64,000 nt of DNA from Cellulomonas sp. URHD0024 (lineage in GTDB: Bacteria > Actinomycetota > Actinomycetes > Actinomycetales > Cellulomonadaceae). The stretch lies in NCBI RefSeq assembly GCF_000426185.1, contig NZ_AUEW01000015.1, positions 1 through 64,000 on the forward strand, read 5' to 3'. The position numbers were made by a program, and so were the translations under genes. Numbering within the stretch: position 1 is the stretch's first letter; each line of letters starts with the position of its first letter. The notes below the pieces were generated by a model. The model did no database searches and was not told the DNA's origin. It saw nothing but the letters and a program-made list of their open reading frames with translations. Below are positions 16,974 through 26,500 of the stretch, in pieces.

Positions 16974-17894
16974 ATGGTTGCCGTGGGGATCGTGGTGCTG
17001 CCGCAGGATCGGTGGGACGTCGGGCGAGAGAAGTGGCTCCTCGCCGAGGAGTGGGGCTTCGACCACGCCTGGACGTACGACCACCTGGCGTGGCGGACGC
17101 TCGTGGACCAGCCGTGGTTCGCGACCGTCCCGCTGCTCGCCGCGGCAGCGGCGGTCACGTCCCGCATCGGTCTGGGAACGCTCGTCGCATCGCCGAACTT
17201 CCGGCATCCGGTGCCCTTCGCCAAGGACGTGCTGGGTCTCGACGACATCAGCGGTGGCCGGTTCCTGCTCGGGATCGGTGCCGGCGGCGAGGGCCTCGAC
17301 TCGTGGGTGGCCGGTGACCCGGTCAGCCGCGGGATGCGGACGCGGCGGTTCGAGGAGTTCGTCGGCCTCGTCGACACGTTGCTGACCACCCCGGTCACCA
17401 CGCACCAGGGGGAGTTCTACCGCGCCGACGGCGCCCGGATGATCCCCGGCACCATCGCCCGGCCGCGGACGCCCTTCGTCGTCGCCGCCAACGGGCCGCG
17501 CACGATGGCGCTCGCGGCGAGGTACGGGCAGGGCTGGGTCACGTACGGGCAGACGTTCCTGTCCGAGGGGGGCGACCCGGCAGCCGAGCAGGAGCAGTGG
17601 TGGGCGGGTCTCGCGACGATGCAGGAGAGCGTCGACCAGGCTGTCGCCGCTCACCGGGACGCCAGCGAGCCGCCGCTGCGTCGGTACCTCTCCTTGGACG
17701 GCGCACCGATCTTCTCGATGCAGTCGGCGGAGCTCGTCGTCGAGGGGGTGGAGCGTGCGGCTGCGCTGGGATTCACCGACGTGATCGTGCACTGGCCCCG
17801 CGACGCGGGCGTCTACGCGGGCTCACCGGCCGCCCTGGAGGCCCTCGTCGCCCACCTCCCACGGCTGCACGCCCTGGACGTTCCGCCACGCTGA
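16974..17894 (+). CDS. LLM-class flavin-dependent oxidoreductase
   Basis: This encodes 306 residues from ATG 16974. Bacterial luciferase-like TIM-barrel features include WGFDHAWTYDHLAWR, TSRIGLGTLVASPNFRHPVPFAKDVLGLDDISGGRFLLGIGAGG-type core segments, and PFVVAANGPRTMALAARYGQGW. These enzymes use FMN or F420 for oxidation of varied substrates. The substrate cannot be read from the sequence. It stands alone between the small membrane gene and galE. Confidence 0.88.
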   Translation: MVAVGIVVLPQDRWDVGREKWLLAEEWGFDHAWTYDHLAWRTLVDQPWFATVPLLAAAAAVTSRIGLGTLVASPNFRHPVPFAKDVLGLDDISGGRFLLGIGAGGEGLDSWVAGDPVSRGMRTRRFEEFVGLVDTLLTTPVTTHQGEFYRADGARMIPGTIARPRTPFVVAANGPRTMALAARYGQGWVTYGQTFLSEGGDPAAEQEQWWAGLATMQESVDQAVAAHRDASEPPLRRYLSLDGAPIFSMQSAELVVEGVERAAALGFTDVIVHWPRDAGVYAGSPAALEALVAHLPRLHALDVPPR

Positions 17895-17928
17895 CCGCAC
17901 CGATGCGGGCTCGGACGGTGCGGGCGGC

Positions 17929-18888
17929 TCAGTGGGCCCGGCGGGCTGACCAGGCGCTCGTGACCATGTCGAGGAGGGTGTGGCGCATCTGCCAGTCGAG
18001 GTCGCGTGCGGCGAGCTCGCCGCTGGCGACGATCCGGGCGGGGTCGCCGGGCCGTCGCGTGGCGAGCTCGGGCTCGAACGTGATGCCGGTCGCCTGCGCC
18101 ATGGCGGTCATGATCTCCCGGACGGAGACGCCGTCGCCGGAGCCCAGGTTGTAGACGGGCTCGAGCGTGCGACCCTCGGTGAGCGCCTGGGCCGCCGTGA
18201 CGTGCGACGCGGCGAGGTCGGCGACGTGCAGGTAGTCGCGGACGCAGGTGCCGTCGGGCGTCGGGTAGTCGGTGCCGTTGATCCGTGGCGTGCGGCCTGC
18301 GGCAAGCGCGTCGAGGACCAGCGGAAAGAGGTTGTGCGGGCTGGTGTCGTAGAGGTCGTCGGTGGCCGAGCCGACCACGTTGAAGTACCGCAGCGAGGTG
18401 TGCCGGAGGCCGGCCGCGCGCGCCTGGTCGGCCAGGAGCCACTCGCCGATGAGCTTGGACTCGCCGTACGGGGACTGCGGGTTCGTGGCCGTGGTCTCGG
18501 TGACCAGGTCCACGTCCGGGGTGCCGTAGACCGCTGCCGACGAGGAGAACACGATCGCGTCGACACCCTGCGAGGCCATCGCCTCGAGCAGGTGCACCGT
18601 TCCCGTGACGTTCTGCTCGTACGTGTGCAGCGGACGGCTGACCGAGACCCCGGCGTACTTGAACCCGGCGAGGTGCACGACGCCCACGATGCCGTGCTGG
18701 CTGAGCGTGTCCGCGACCAGGTCGGTGTCGAGGATCGAGCCCTCGACCAGCGGGACGCCGCCGGGGACGAAGTCCTTGTGCCCGCTGGACAGATCGTCGA
18801 GGACCACGGTGCTCAGGCCGACCTGCCCGAACGCCCGAACCACGTGCGACCCGATGTACCCGGCACCGCCTGTGACCAGCCATGTCAT
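17929..18888 (-). CDS. galE: UDP-glucose 4-epimerase
   Basis: This 319-residue extended SDR interconverts UDP-glucose and UDP-galactose. The NAD-binding GGAGYIGSH motif is at residues 7-15. SSSAAVYG carries the catalytic Ser, and SPYGESK carries the YxxxK pair. RYFNVVGSA and the DGTCVRDYLHVADLA box are typical of GalE. The mRNA has no Shine-Dalgarno upstream of ATG 18888; the bases there (CACCTCC) are complementary to one. Confidence 0.95.
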   Translation of the reverse strand: MTWLVTGGAGYIGSHVVRAFGQVGLSTVVLDDLSSGHKDFVPGGVPLVEGSILDTDLVADTLSQHGIVGVVHLAGFKYAGVSVSRPLHTYEQNVTGTVHLLEAMASQGVDAIVFSSSAAVYGTPDVDLVTETTATNPQSPYGESKLIGEWLLADQARAAGLRHTSLRYFNVVGSATDDLYDTSPHNLFPLVLDALAAGRTPRINGTDYPTPDGTCVRDYLHVADLAASHVTAAQALTEGRTLEPVYNLGSGDGVSVREIMTAMAQATGITFEPELATRRPGDPARIVASGELAARDLDWQMRHTLLDMVTSAWSARRAH

Positions 18889-19062
18889 GGAGGTGAGCCT
18901 ACCGACGCGGCGCGGTGTTCGGAGGGGGACCGTGGCGAGACGGCGCGCGGACCTGCCAGATGCCGGCCAAGGGGCTGATCACCGCCATCATGCCCAGACC
19001 CTGCACGCGTTCTGGGTGAGTTTGGGCCCGTTCGACCGTCGTCCCTGGCTAGAGTGCCCGGC

Positions 19063-20205
19063 ATGGCGAACGTCAGTGCGCACGACTGGTCGGTCTTCCT
19101 GCTGATCGTCGGGCTGCGGCTGGTGGTGCCGCTGTTCATCCCGCGGTTCCCGCTGCCGGCGCTCCTGGCGGCCCTCGTCATCGACGGCATCGACCAGACC
19201 GTGTTCGCGACGTTCACCGACCTGCCGCTGGACAACTACCAGTCCTACGACAAGGCGCTGGACATCTACTACCTGACCATCGCGTACCTGTCGGTGATCA
19301 GGAACTGGCGCAACCCCTTCGCGCTCGGGGTCGCCGCCGCGCTCTGGTACTACCGGCTGGTCGGCGTGCTCGCGTTCGAGCTGACCGGCGAGCGGTGGCT
19401 GCTGATGCTCTTCCCTAACACGTTCGAGTACTTCGTGATCGCGATCGAGGTCGTCCGCACGCGCAGGGACGCGGGACGGCTCGCGAACCGCGCATTCGTG
19501 TGGACCGCCGCGCTGATCTGGGTGTTCATCAAGCTGCCGCAGGAGTGGTGGATCCACGTCGCGCAGCTCGACTTCACCGACGAGTTCAAGGAGCGTGTGC
19601 TCGGCGTGCCGGGGACCTCCACCTGGGCCGAGGGTGTCGCGAACCGGCCGTGGGTGGTCGTCGGGCTGCTGGTCCTGATCGCCGTGCTCGTGATCGTCGG
19701 GCTGCGGCTGGCGCGCCGGTTGCCGCCCGCCGACTGGCCCTTCACCCTCGACTCCGACGTCATCGCGCGACGCGTCGGCTGGATCCCGCGAGGACCCGTC
19801 GCCGTCGCGCCCCGCGGGGTCGGGCACGTGCTCGAGAAGGTCGCCCTCGCCGGTCTGGTCAGCATGATCATGTTCCTGTCGTGGCCACTGCTCGACGCCC
19901 GGCTCTCGGTGGTGTTCCTCGTCGTGGCCGCCACCGTGGTGGCCTTCGCCGGGCTGGCCGTCTGGCGGGCGCGGACCGGACGCGCCGGAGCCGTGCACCT
20001 GGGCGTGCAGGTCGCCGTCAACACCGTGATCAGTGTCGTCGCGATGCTGGTGTTCGCCGCGCTGGCCACCCGCGGCGCGGCCGACCTGTCCGCCGGCGAC
20101 GTGCTCCTGTTCGCCTACATCGTCGCGCTGATCGTCACGCTCTACGACCGCTACTCCGCCCGCCGCGAGGCCATGGTGCCGTCGCCGGAGCTCGTCACGG
20201 TGTGA
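19063..20205 (+). CDS. Polytopic membrane protein of unknown function
   Basis: The ATG at 19063 gives 380 residues; GTG 19054 is possible. About eight hydrophobic segments are visible, separated by short loops. One loop after TM2 holds a run of aromatic residues (DNYQSYDKALDIYYLTIAYLS), and a second has KLPQEWWIHVAQLD. A cytoplasmic-type basic loop (RRLPPADWPFTLDSDVIARR) lies mid-protein. I do not recognise a family or function. It is monocistronic between galE and the DUF7455-like gene. Confidence 0.75.
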   Translation: MANVSAHDWSVFLLIVGLRLVVPLFIPRFPLPALLAALVIDGIDQTVFATFTDLPLDNYQSYDKALDIYYLTIAYLSVIRNWRNPFALGVAAALWYYRLVGVLAFELTGERWLLMLFPNTFEYFVIAIEVVRTRRDAGRLANRAFVWTAALIWVFIKLPQEWWIHVAQLDFTDEFKERVLGVPGTSTWAEGVANRPWVVVGLLVLIAVLVIVGLRLARRLPPADWPFTLDSDVIARRVGWIPRGPVAVAPRGVGHVLEKVALAGLVSMIMFLSWPLLDARLSVVFLVVAATVVAFAGLAVWRARTGRAGAVHLGVQVAVNTVISVVAMLVFAALATRGAADLSAGDVLLFAYIVALIVTLYDRYSARREAMVPSPELVTV

Positions 20206-20278
20206 GGGCAGCAAGGACCGTCAGCGCGGGACCGCCCCGACGGGCTGTCAGACGTGCTCGGAGTGGTCGGGTGGGCCG

Positions 20279-20491
20279 TCAGAGGGCGCCGGACCCCACG
20301 TCGGCGAGCAGCCGGTCGGTCTCGTCCTGGACGTGCGTCGCCAGCTCGGCGAACTTGGCGGCGTGCGCGCGTGCGTGGTGCGCGCAGAACTGCAGCTCGC
20401 CGACGGGCAGGAAGACCCGCACGTAGGCCCGGGCACCGCAGCGGTCGCAGCGGTCGGCTGCGGTCAGAGGTTGTGTCTTCGTGGTGTCCAT
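20279..20491 (-). CDS. DUF7455-like zinc-ribbon small protein
   Basis: This encodes 70 residues from ATG 20491. CDRCGARAYVRVFLP followed by ELQFCAHHAR gives a CxxC...CxxH metal-binding pair, and then HAAKFAEL and an acidic helix. This pattern is common in a short actinomycete family found in single copy. Function unknown; a zinc ribbon is likely. Confidence 0.8.
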   Translation of the reverse strand: MDTTKTQPLTAADRCDRCGARAYVRVFLPVGELQFCAHHARAHAAKFAELATHVQDETDRLLADVGSGAL

Positions 20492-20609
20492 GTGCGCGTC
20501 AACGTCGCCCGGCCGGGTTCGATGCCCGCAGGACCGGGTGATTCGCTCAGCGCGTAGCGACGTCGACGTCGCCGTTCCGCCGGCATCCGTGACGTGGGAT
20601 CTTGGGGCC

Positions 20610-21053
20610 ATGGAGATCCTGCCCGGTGCCGGTGTCGCCGACGTCACGATCGGCGATCGGCGGGCTGACGTCGAGGAGCGACTCGGTCCGCCCGTCCATC
20701 CCGGCACGTCCCCGCGGGCGGTGTACCGCACCGATCCGTCACTCGTCGTGAGCTACGACGGCGACGTCGTCGAGCTCGTGGAGATCGCCTGTACGGGCGG
20801 CGGTCAGGAGGTCTTCTTCGACGGTGTGCAGCTGTCGTACCGCGTCATGGACGATGTGGTGGCGGAGCTCGAGGCCAAGGGTCACCGGTGCACTGTGTCG
20901 GACGTCGGGTTCGACGTCGTGGCGGGGTTCTCGCTGTTCTCGATGTCGTCCTCGGATGCCCGCGCGCTCGACCCGCTCGCCGGTGACGCCGACGAGCGCG
21001 CGATCGTCGAAGGGGTGAGCGTGGCGCCGTACGCCTACTTCGTCGGCACCTGA
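20610..21053 (+). CDS. Hypothetical protein
   Basis: This encodes 147 residues from ATG 20610. It is a soluble alpha/beta protein beginning MEILPGAGVADVTIGD and RRADVEERLGPPV, followed by a strand-rich centre (SLVVSYDGDVVELVEIACTGG) and an acidic C-terminal half. The opening G-x-x-xG-DxRxxVxxxLG pattern resembles small hypothetical proteins that track toxin-immunity loci, but no family can be assigned. No signal or TM segment. No strong ribosome site. Confidence 0.55.
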   Translation: MEILPGAGVADVTIGDRRADVEERLGPPVHPGTSPRAVYRTDPSLVVSYDGDVVELVEIACTGGGQEVFFDGVQLSYRVMDDVVAELEAKGHRCTVSDVGFDVVAGFSLFSMSSSDARALDPLAGDADERAIVEGVSVAPYAYFVGT

Positions 21054-21092
21054 CCGGCCGCCGTCCCGCCCGCGGTGGATCCAGCAGACCTC

Positions 21093-21659
21093 TCAGTGCA
21101 GCTCCCGGCGCATGACCACGCGGTCGCGCCCGCCGCTGTGCGCGCTCGTCGCGGAGACCTGGACGAACCCGCCCGCCTCGAAGAGCCGGGTGGTCCCGAC
21201 GTACCCGGAGACGACATCGACCCGGTCGTCCTGCGGGACGACGACGGGGTAGCCCTCGACGACGTCGGCGCCCTGCTCTCGCGCGTGCTCGACCGCGCCG
21301 GCGAGCAGCTGGTGCATCAGACCTCGGCGGCGAAACCCGGCGCGCACGACGAAGCAGACGATGCTCCACGCGTCGCGGTCGTCGAGGAACGGGATCGTGC
21401 GGGAGTGCATGAGCCGCCGGTAGCTGCTGCGCGGTGCGACCGAGCACCAGCCCGCGACCACACCGTCGACGTACGCGAGCACCCCTGGTCCGGGCTCCTG
21501 CGCGCACTCGTCGCGCATGTACTGCGCGCGCTCGTCCTCAGGCACCCGGCTGTCCCGGTACGACATGCACCAGCAGCCCCGGCCGCCGGGCTTCTTGACG
21601 CCGACGACCTCGGAGAAGTCGTCGTACCGACCCACTGCGGGACGCACCTGGACGGCCAT
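21093..21659 (-). CDS. GNAT-family N-acetyltransferase
   Basis: ATG 21659 gives 188 residues. The acetyl-CoA motif A is seen in IVCFVVRAGFRRRGLMHQLLAGAVEHAREQG (V-x-x-x-x-R-x-x-G-x pattern), preceded by VLAYVDGVVAGWCSVAPR. An N-terminal segment with CWCMSYRDSR is typical of a GNAT subgroup seen in actinomycetes. The C-terminal part (GYVGTTRLFEAGGFVQVS) closes the fold. The acceptor is unknown. Confidence 0.85.
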   Translation of the reverse strand: MAVQVRPAVGRYDDFSEVVGVKKPGGRGCWCMSYRDSRVPEDERAQYMRDECAQEPGPGVLAYVDGVVAGWCSVAPRSSYRRLMHSRTIPFLDDRDAWSIVCFVVRAGFRRRGLMHQLLAGAVEHAREQGADVVEGYPVVVPQDDRVDVVSGYVGTTRLFEAGGFVQVSATSAHSGGRDRVVMRRELH

Positions 21660-21704
21660 CACGCCATCGTACGAAGGTGGCACGCCGCCGGGGTGCGGCG
21701 AAGG

Positions 21705-22178
21705 TCACGCCTCGGTGTCGTGGTCGGGGTGGATGTCACGCAGGCCGAGTGCGCGCGTGAACGCTGCGACCGCTGGGGCGGCCGCCTCGAGCAGCGCCCG
21801 CTCGTCGGAGGTCAGTGCCGACAGGCCGTAGGTGACCTGGCGGGCCGCGCGGGTCCGAGCAGCTTCTCGTAGGAGTGGGACCTGGGCGGTCGCGCGGTGC
21901 GCGAGGTGCCCGCGCGGGCCCCGCGTCGACTCGACGAGGCCCGCTTGCTGGAGCGACCGGAGCGCCTTGTTGACGGTGGCGACGGGCAGTGCCGCGGATC
22001 TGGCGATCTCGTCGGCGCTCGCGGCCGCGACCCGCGTGATCTGCGCGAGGACGGCCACCTCCATCGACCCGAGGACACGGCCGACGGTGCGCACCTCGCC
22101 GGGGGTCCGCACGGTCGGGTTGACGCTCTCGGCCTGCTCGAGGAGGTCGACGAGCGCCGCGACCACCGGATCGATCAT
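21705..22178 (-). CDS. MarR-like winged-helix regulator
   Basis: This encodes 157 residues from ATG 22178, which overlaps the ROK gene stop by 4 bp (ATGA). The wHTH is at about residues 36-102 (VLGSMEVAVLAQITRVAAASADEIARSAALPVATVNKALRSLQQAGLV). It has the helix plus wing pattern of MarR/IclR-type proteins. Coupling to a ROK repressor is unusual and suggests that both respond to the same sugar signal or control the same genes. Confidence 0.75.
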   Translation of the reverse strand: MIDPVVAALVDLLEQAESVNPTVRTPGEVRTVGRVLGSMEVAVLAQITRVAAASADEIARSAALPVATVNKALRSLQQAGLVESTRGPRGHLAHRATAQVPLLREAARTRAARQVTYGLSALTSDERALLEAAAPAVAAFTRALGLRDIHPDHDTEA

Positions 22179-23323
22179 CTCGACGCCGCCAGCGCGGCAA
22201 GGCGTAAGGCTCCGGCGAGCTCCGCCCCCGTGCCGAGCTCGGCCGCGATCACCTCGGTCGCGGCCGCGGTCGCGGGCTGCGCGTGCCGCCGGACCGACGA
22301 CTCGACCCCGGCCACGAATGCCGGGACGGCGCCCAGCTCGCCGCCGACGACGATCGCGCCAGGGTTGAGCAGGTTGCACAGGTCGGCGACGACCCGGCCG
22401 AGCGTACGGCCGGCCTCGTTGACGATGCGGACGGTGACCTCGTCGGGCGAGTCGATGCCGATCTGGTCCGGTGTCGCGGTGGGTCGGGTGTGGGCGATGC
22501 GGGCGAGGACCGCTGACGCCGAGACCACGGACTCCAGGCACCCGCGGCTGCCGCAGCGGCACAGCTCGGCCGCGCCCGCCAGGTGGGTGTGCCCGATCTC
22601 GCCGGCGAGCCCGGTGGAGCCGCGGAAGAGGTGCCCGTCGATCACCATGGCCGCCCCGATGCCGTGCGAGGCCTTGACGTACAGGAACGTGTCGTGGAGG
22701 CGGCCCGCGCCCCCGTGCTGCTCGCCGGCGGCCCCGATGACGGTGTCGTTCTCGACCTGGACCGGCACACCGAGCCGGCGTTCGAGCTCGCGCGCGGGCG
22801 CGAGACCGACCCAGCTCGACAAGATGGTCGACGAGCGGACGAGCCCGGTGCGCGCGTCGAGCGGACCAGGGATCCCCGCCGTCACAGCGGTCGGCTGCCC
22901 GGCTCCGTGCTCGGCCAGCATCTCGTCGAGCAGGCGAGCTGCGGTGTCCATCGCGTCGTCCGCGCGCAGGTCCACGTCGACGGGCGCGCGGCGCTCGCCG
23001 AGCAGGGTGCCGAACCGGTCGGCGAGGGCGACGGCCACGTGGGCGTGCCCGAAGTCGATGCCCGCGACCGCGCCGCCGCTCACCACGGCCCGCAGCAACG
23101 CGCCGGGCCGGCCGCTGCCGGAGCCGGGGCCCTTCTCCTGCGGCGCGACCTCGACGACGCGACCTTCGTCGATCAGCCGGGCGACCGCGCCCGCAACAGT
23201 GCTCCTGGACAGGCCGGTGCGCTCGACCAGGTCCGTGCGGGTCATCGAGCCGAAGCTGCTGATCAGCTGGTACAGGTCGTCGCGCGTGCGGTCTCTCGGC
23301 GAGGCCTGCGGCAGCGTCGTCAT
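22175..23323 (-). CDS. ROK-family transcriptional regulator (NagC/XylR type)
   Basis: This encodes 382 residues. An N-terminal wHTH (TRTDLVERTGLSRSTVAGAVARLIDEG, about residues 27-52) is followed by the ROK sugar-kinase-like domain: ATP-site-like GIDFGHAHVAVAL, the HGIGAAMVIDG segment, and the zinc motif GHTHLAGAAELCRCGSRGCLE with the CxCGxxGC cysteines. Such regulators are repressors released by sugars. It is divergent from the GH3 glycosidase gene, which is its most likely target. Confidence 0.93.
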   Translation of the reverse strand: MTTLPQASPRDRTRDDLYQLISSFGSMTRTDLVERTGLSRSTVAGAVARLIDEGRVVEVAPQEKGPGSGSGRPGALLRAVVSGGAVAGIDFGHAHVAVALADRFGTLLGERRAPVDVDLRADDAMDTAARLLDEMLAEHGAGQPTAVTAGIPGPLDARTGLVRSSTILSSWVGLAPARELERRLGVPVQVENDTVIGAAGEQHGGAGRLHDTFLYVKASHGIGAAMVIDGHLFRGSTGLAGEIGHTHLAGAAELCRCGSRGCLESVVSASAVLARIAHTRPTATPDQIGIDSPDEVTVRIVNEAGRTLGRVVADLCNLLNPGAIVVGGELGAVPAFVAGVESSVRRHAQPATAAATEVIAAELGTGAELAGALRLAALAASR

Positions 23324-23426
23324 GGCCGCACTCTAGGCCCACGGGTCAGCCATTCCAACGATGACCGGACGAATAATGCGCCGCTCACCGTTCAAAAATG
23401 CGGAAGCGTTCCCATCTTTTCACGCG

Positions 23427-23456
23427 TTGACACGTCGAAACCATCGCGCATACGGT
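23427..23456 (+). promoter_or_regulatory. Candidate sigma-70 promoter and inverted repeat of the GH3 gene
   Basis: TTGACA (23427-23432) and TACGGT (23451-23456) are separated by 18 nt. Overlapping its 3' edge is an imperfect inverted repeat at 23453-23478 (CGGT..CGAAA....TTTCG.ACCG), a plausible operator for the divergent ROK protein. Confidence 0.5.
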
Positions 23457-23545
23457 CACGAAAGCGAGATTTCGACCGGTTTGGCGTGCATTGAAGCAGT
23501 CGGTGCCTCGTTCTCTCGCGCCCATCGTTGTCAAGGAGGACGACC

Positions 23546-26500
23546 ATGCACCTGCATCACCACGTCGCCCGGCGGGCCACTGTCGTGGTCACCGCCGCGG
23601 CGTTGAGCCTGGTCGGAGCGGGCGTCGCGCACGCGGCGACGACCGACCCGAACCCGTCGCAGCAAGAGCTCGACCATGCCGCCCTCTCCCGGGAGGCGGC
23701 CGGCGAGGGCATGGTCCTGCTGGACAACAAGGGCGGCGCGCTGCCCATGGCTCGCACCGGCAACGTCGCCGTGTTCGGGGTCGGCGCGTACAAGACCGTC
23801 AAGGGCGGCACCGGCTCGGGAGACGTCAACAACCGGTACACCATCACGGTGCGCCAGGGCCTCGAGGGTGCCGGGTACGCGGTGACGACGAGCAGTGCCT
23901 ACTGGGACGCCATGACGGCGGCGTACGACGCGAAGTACGCGAACGGCGGCGGCAACCCCTTCGGGCCGCCGATCGACTACTCCTCCGTCGAGCAGCCCCT
24001 CACGCCGGCGAGCGTTCAGCCGACCGCGCCCACCGACACCGCGATCTTCGTCGTCGCGCGCAACTCGGGCGAGGGCACCGACCGCTCGTCGGGGCAGGGC
24101 GACTTCCTGCTGCGTGACGTCGAGCGCGCGGACATCCAGCTCATCGGCCAGACGTACAAGCACGTGGTGGTGGTCCTGAACGTCGGCGGCGTCGTCGACA
24201 CCTCGTTCTACGCGCAGATCAACGGGTCTACGGCCGACCCGACCGGCAAGGCCCCGCTCGACTCGCTGCTGCTCATGAGCCAGCCGGGCCAGGAGGCCGG
24301 CAACGCGCTGGTCGACGTGCTCAAGGGCACAGTGACACCGTCCGGCAAGCTCACCGACACGTGGGCGTCGCAGTACTCCTACTACCCGGCGTCGGCGACG
24401 TTCGCCAACGCGGACGGCAACCCGTTGCGTGAGCAGTACTCCGAGGGCATCTACGTCGGTTACCGGTACTTCGACTCCTTCTACAGGTCGATCGACCCGG
24501 CCCACCCGGCCGGCGTCGTCACCTACCCGTTCGGGTACGGCGGCTCGTACACGACGTTCCGCATCGAGACCGAGAAGGTGCGCGCCGACGCCGAGCACGT
24601 CACGGTGAAGGCCAGGGTGACCAACACGGGCCGCAAGGCGAGCGGCAAGGAGGTCGTCCAGGTCTACTTCTCGGCTCCGACCACCGGGCTCGACACGCCC
24701 TACCAGGAGCTCGCAGGCTCGGCGAAGACGGACACCCTGGCGCCCGGTGCGTCGCAGAGGGTGACCATCACGTTCCGTACCAGCGAGATGTCGTCGTTCG
24801 ACAAGGCTCGGTCCGCGTACGTGCTGGACGCGGGGGACTACCTCGTCCGGGTCGGCGACTCGTCGCGCAGCACGAAGGTCGCGGCCAGGCTCTCGCTGCC
24901 GCGGACGGTCACCACCACGCTCGTGCGGCACGAGCAGGACGACGTCGCGCCCGCCCAGGAGCTCACAGGCGACCCGGCGACGTTCTACTCCTACCCGACG
25001 CAGGCGCGTGAGATCGCGCACGCGCAGCGGATCGGTCTCGACCCGCGGCGGTTCCGCGTCGACGACGAGCGCTCGGAGTACCAGCAGAACGTGACGGTGC
25101 CCCCGGGCTCGCCGTACGCACCGTTCGACGGGACCACGATCTCGAGCACGACCGCGTACCTGGACAGGTCGCAGACGAACTGGGAGGGCACCGGCACCGC
25201 GTACCAGCCGCGTCCGGGTGAGACGGTCAAGTACGTCCGGACCAACCCGGCGACCACGCTCTACGACGTCAAGCGCGGCAGGGCGTCCCTCGAGCAGCTC
25301 GTCGCCGGGCTCAACGTCAGCCAGCTCGCGGACATCGTCGAGGGCTCCTCGGCGGCGGGGTCGACCCTGACGGCCGTCGGTGCCGCCGGCTACACGACAC
25401 CGAAGTACGAGAACCTCGGCATCCCGGGCATGACGCTGTCCGACGGGCCGGCTGGACTGCGCCTGACCCAGCAGATCACGACGCAGACGCCGACCGAGTA
25501 CCAGTGGGCGACGGCCTGGCCGATCGGCACGATGCTCGCGCAGACGTGGAACCCGGACCTCCAGCAGAGGGTGGGCGCCGCCATCGGTGCGGAGATGGCC
25601 ACGTACGGCGTGACGCTGTGGCTCGCTCCGGGCATGAACCTGCACCGCGACCCGCTCAACGGCCGCAACTTCGAGTACTTCTCGGAGGACCCGCTGGTCA
25701 CCGGGCTCACCGCTGCCTCGGAGACCAAGGGCGTGCAGAGCGTGCCGGGTGTCGGGGTGACGATCAAGCACTTCGTCGCGAACAACCAGGAGACGCAACG
25801 CAACGCGACCGACTCCGTGATCGGGGAGCGGGCGCTGCGCGAGCTGTACCTCAAGGGCTTCGAGATCGCGGTCAAGAGCGCGCAGCCGATGGCGGTCATG
25901 ACCTCGTACAACCAGGTCAACGACCACTACACGGCCGCGTCGTACGACCTGGTGACCAACGTCCTGCGGGGCGAGTGGGGGTTCAAGGGCCTGGTTATGA
26001 CGGACTGGACCTCGGTCAACCAGGCCACGCCGCTCGGTACGCAGTACGCGGGCAACGACCTGATCGAGCCCGGGAACAACCCGGGCGAGATCATCAACAC
26101 GATCAAGAAGGTGACCCCGACGGTCGACCTCAACGGGATGCCGGCGTACACGAAGAACCTCCTGCACTTCGGGACGTTCACGTTCACGTCGTGGCAGTGG
26201 CAGCTCGGCGGGTTCGGTCTGTCCGCGACCGGCGACCAGACCGTCGCGACGCGGGTCGACTCGACCACGGACCTGTCCCAGGTGCCGCTGTCCGGGGTGT
26301 CCGACGGCGGCGTGTTCACCCCGGTCGCGCCGTACGGCACGGTCCAGGCGGCGTACGACGCGGTCAACGCGCTGCTCGCGCCGGCGAACACCGCGCTGAC
26401 CCCGGCTCAGAAGGCGGGCATCACCGTCACGGACGTGGTGCACGCCGACCCGGCCGACGCCACGTCACCCGTGGTCGCGTACACGGTCACGCTCCGGGGG

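Noticed and set aside
23531-26443. 970-residue minus-strand frame
   Set aside because: Antisense shadow of the GH3 gene, dominated by Arg/Val/Leu without a ribosome site.
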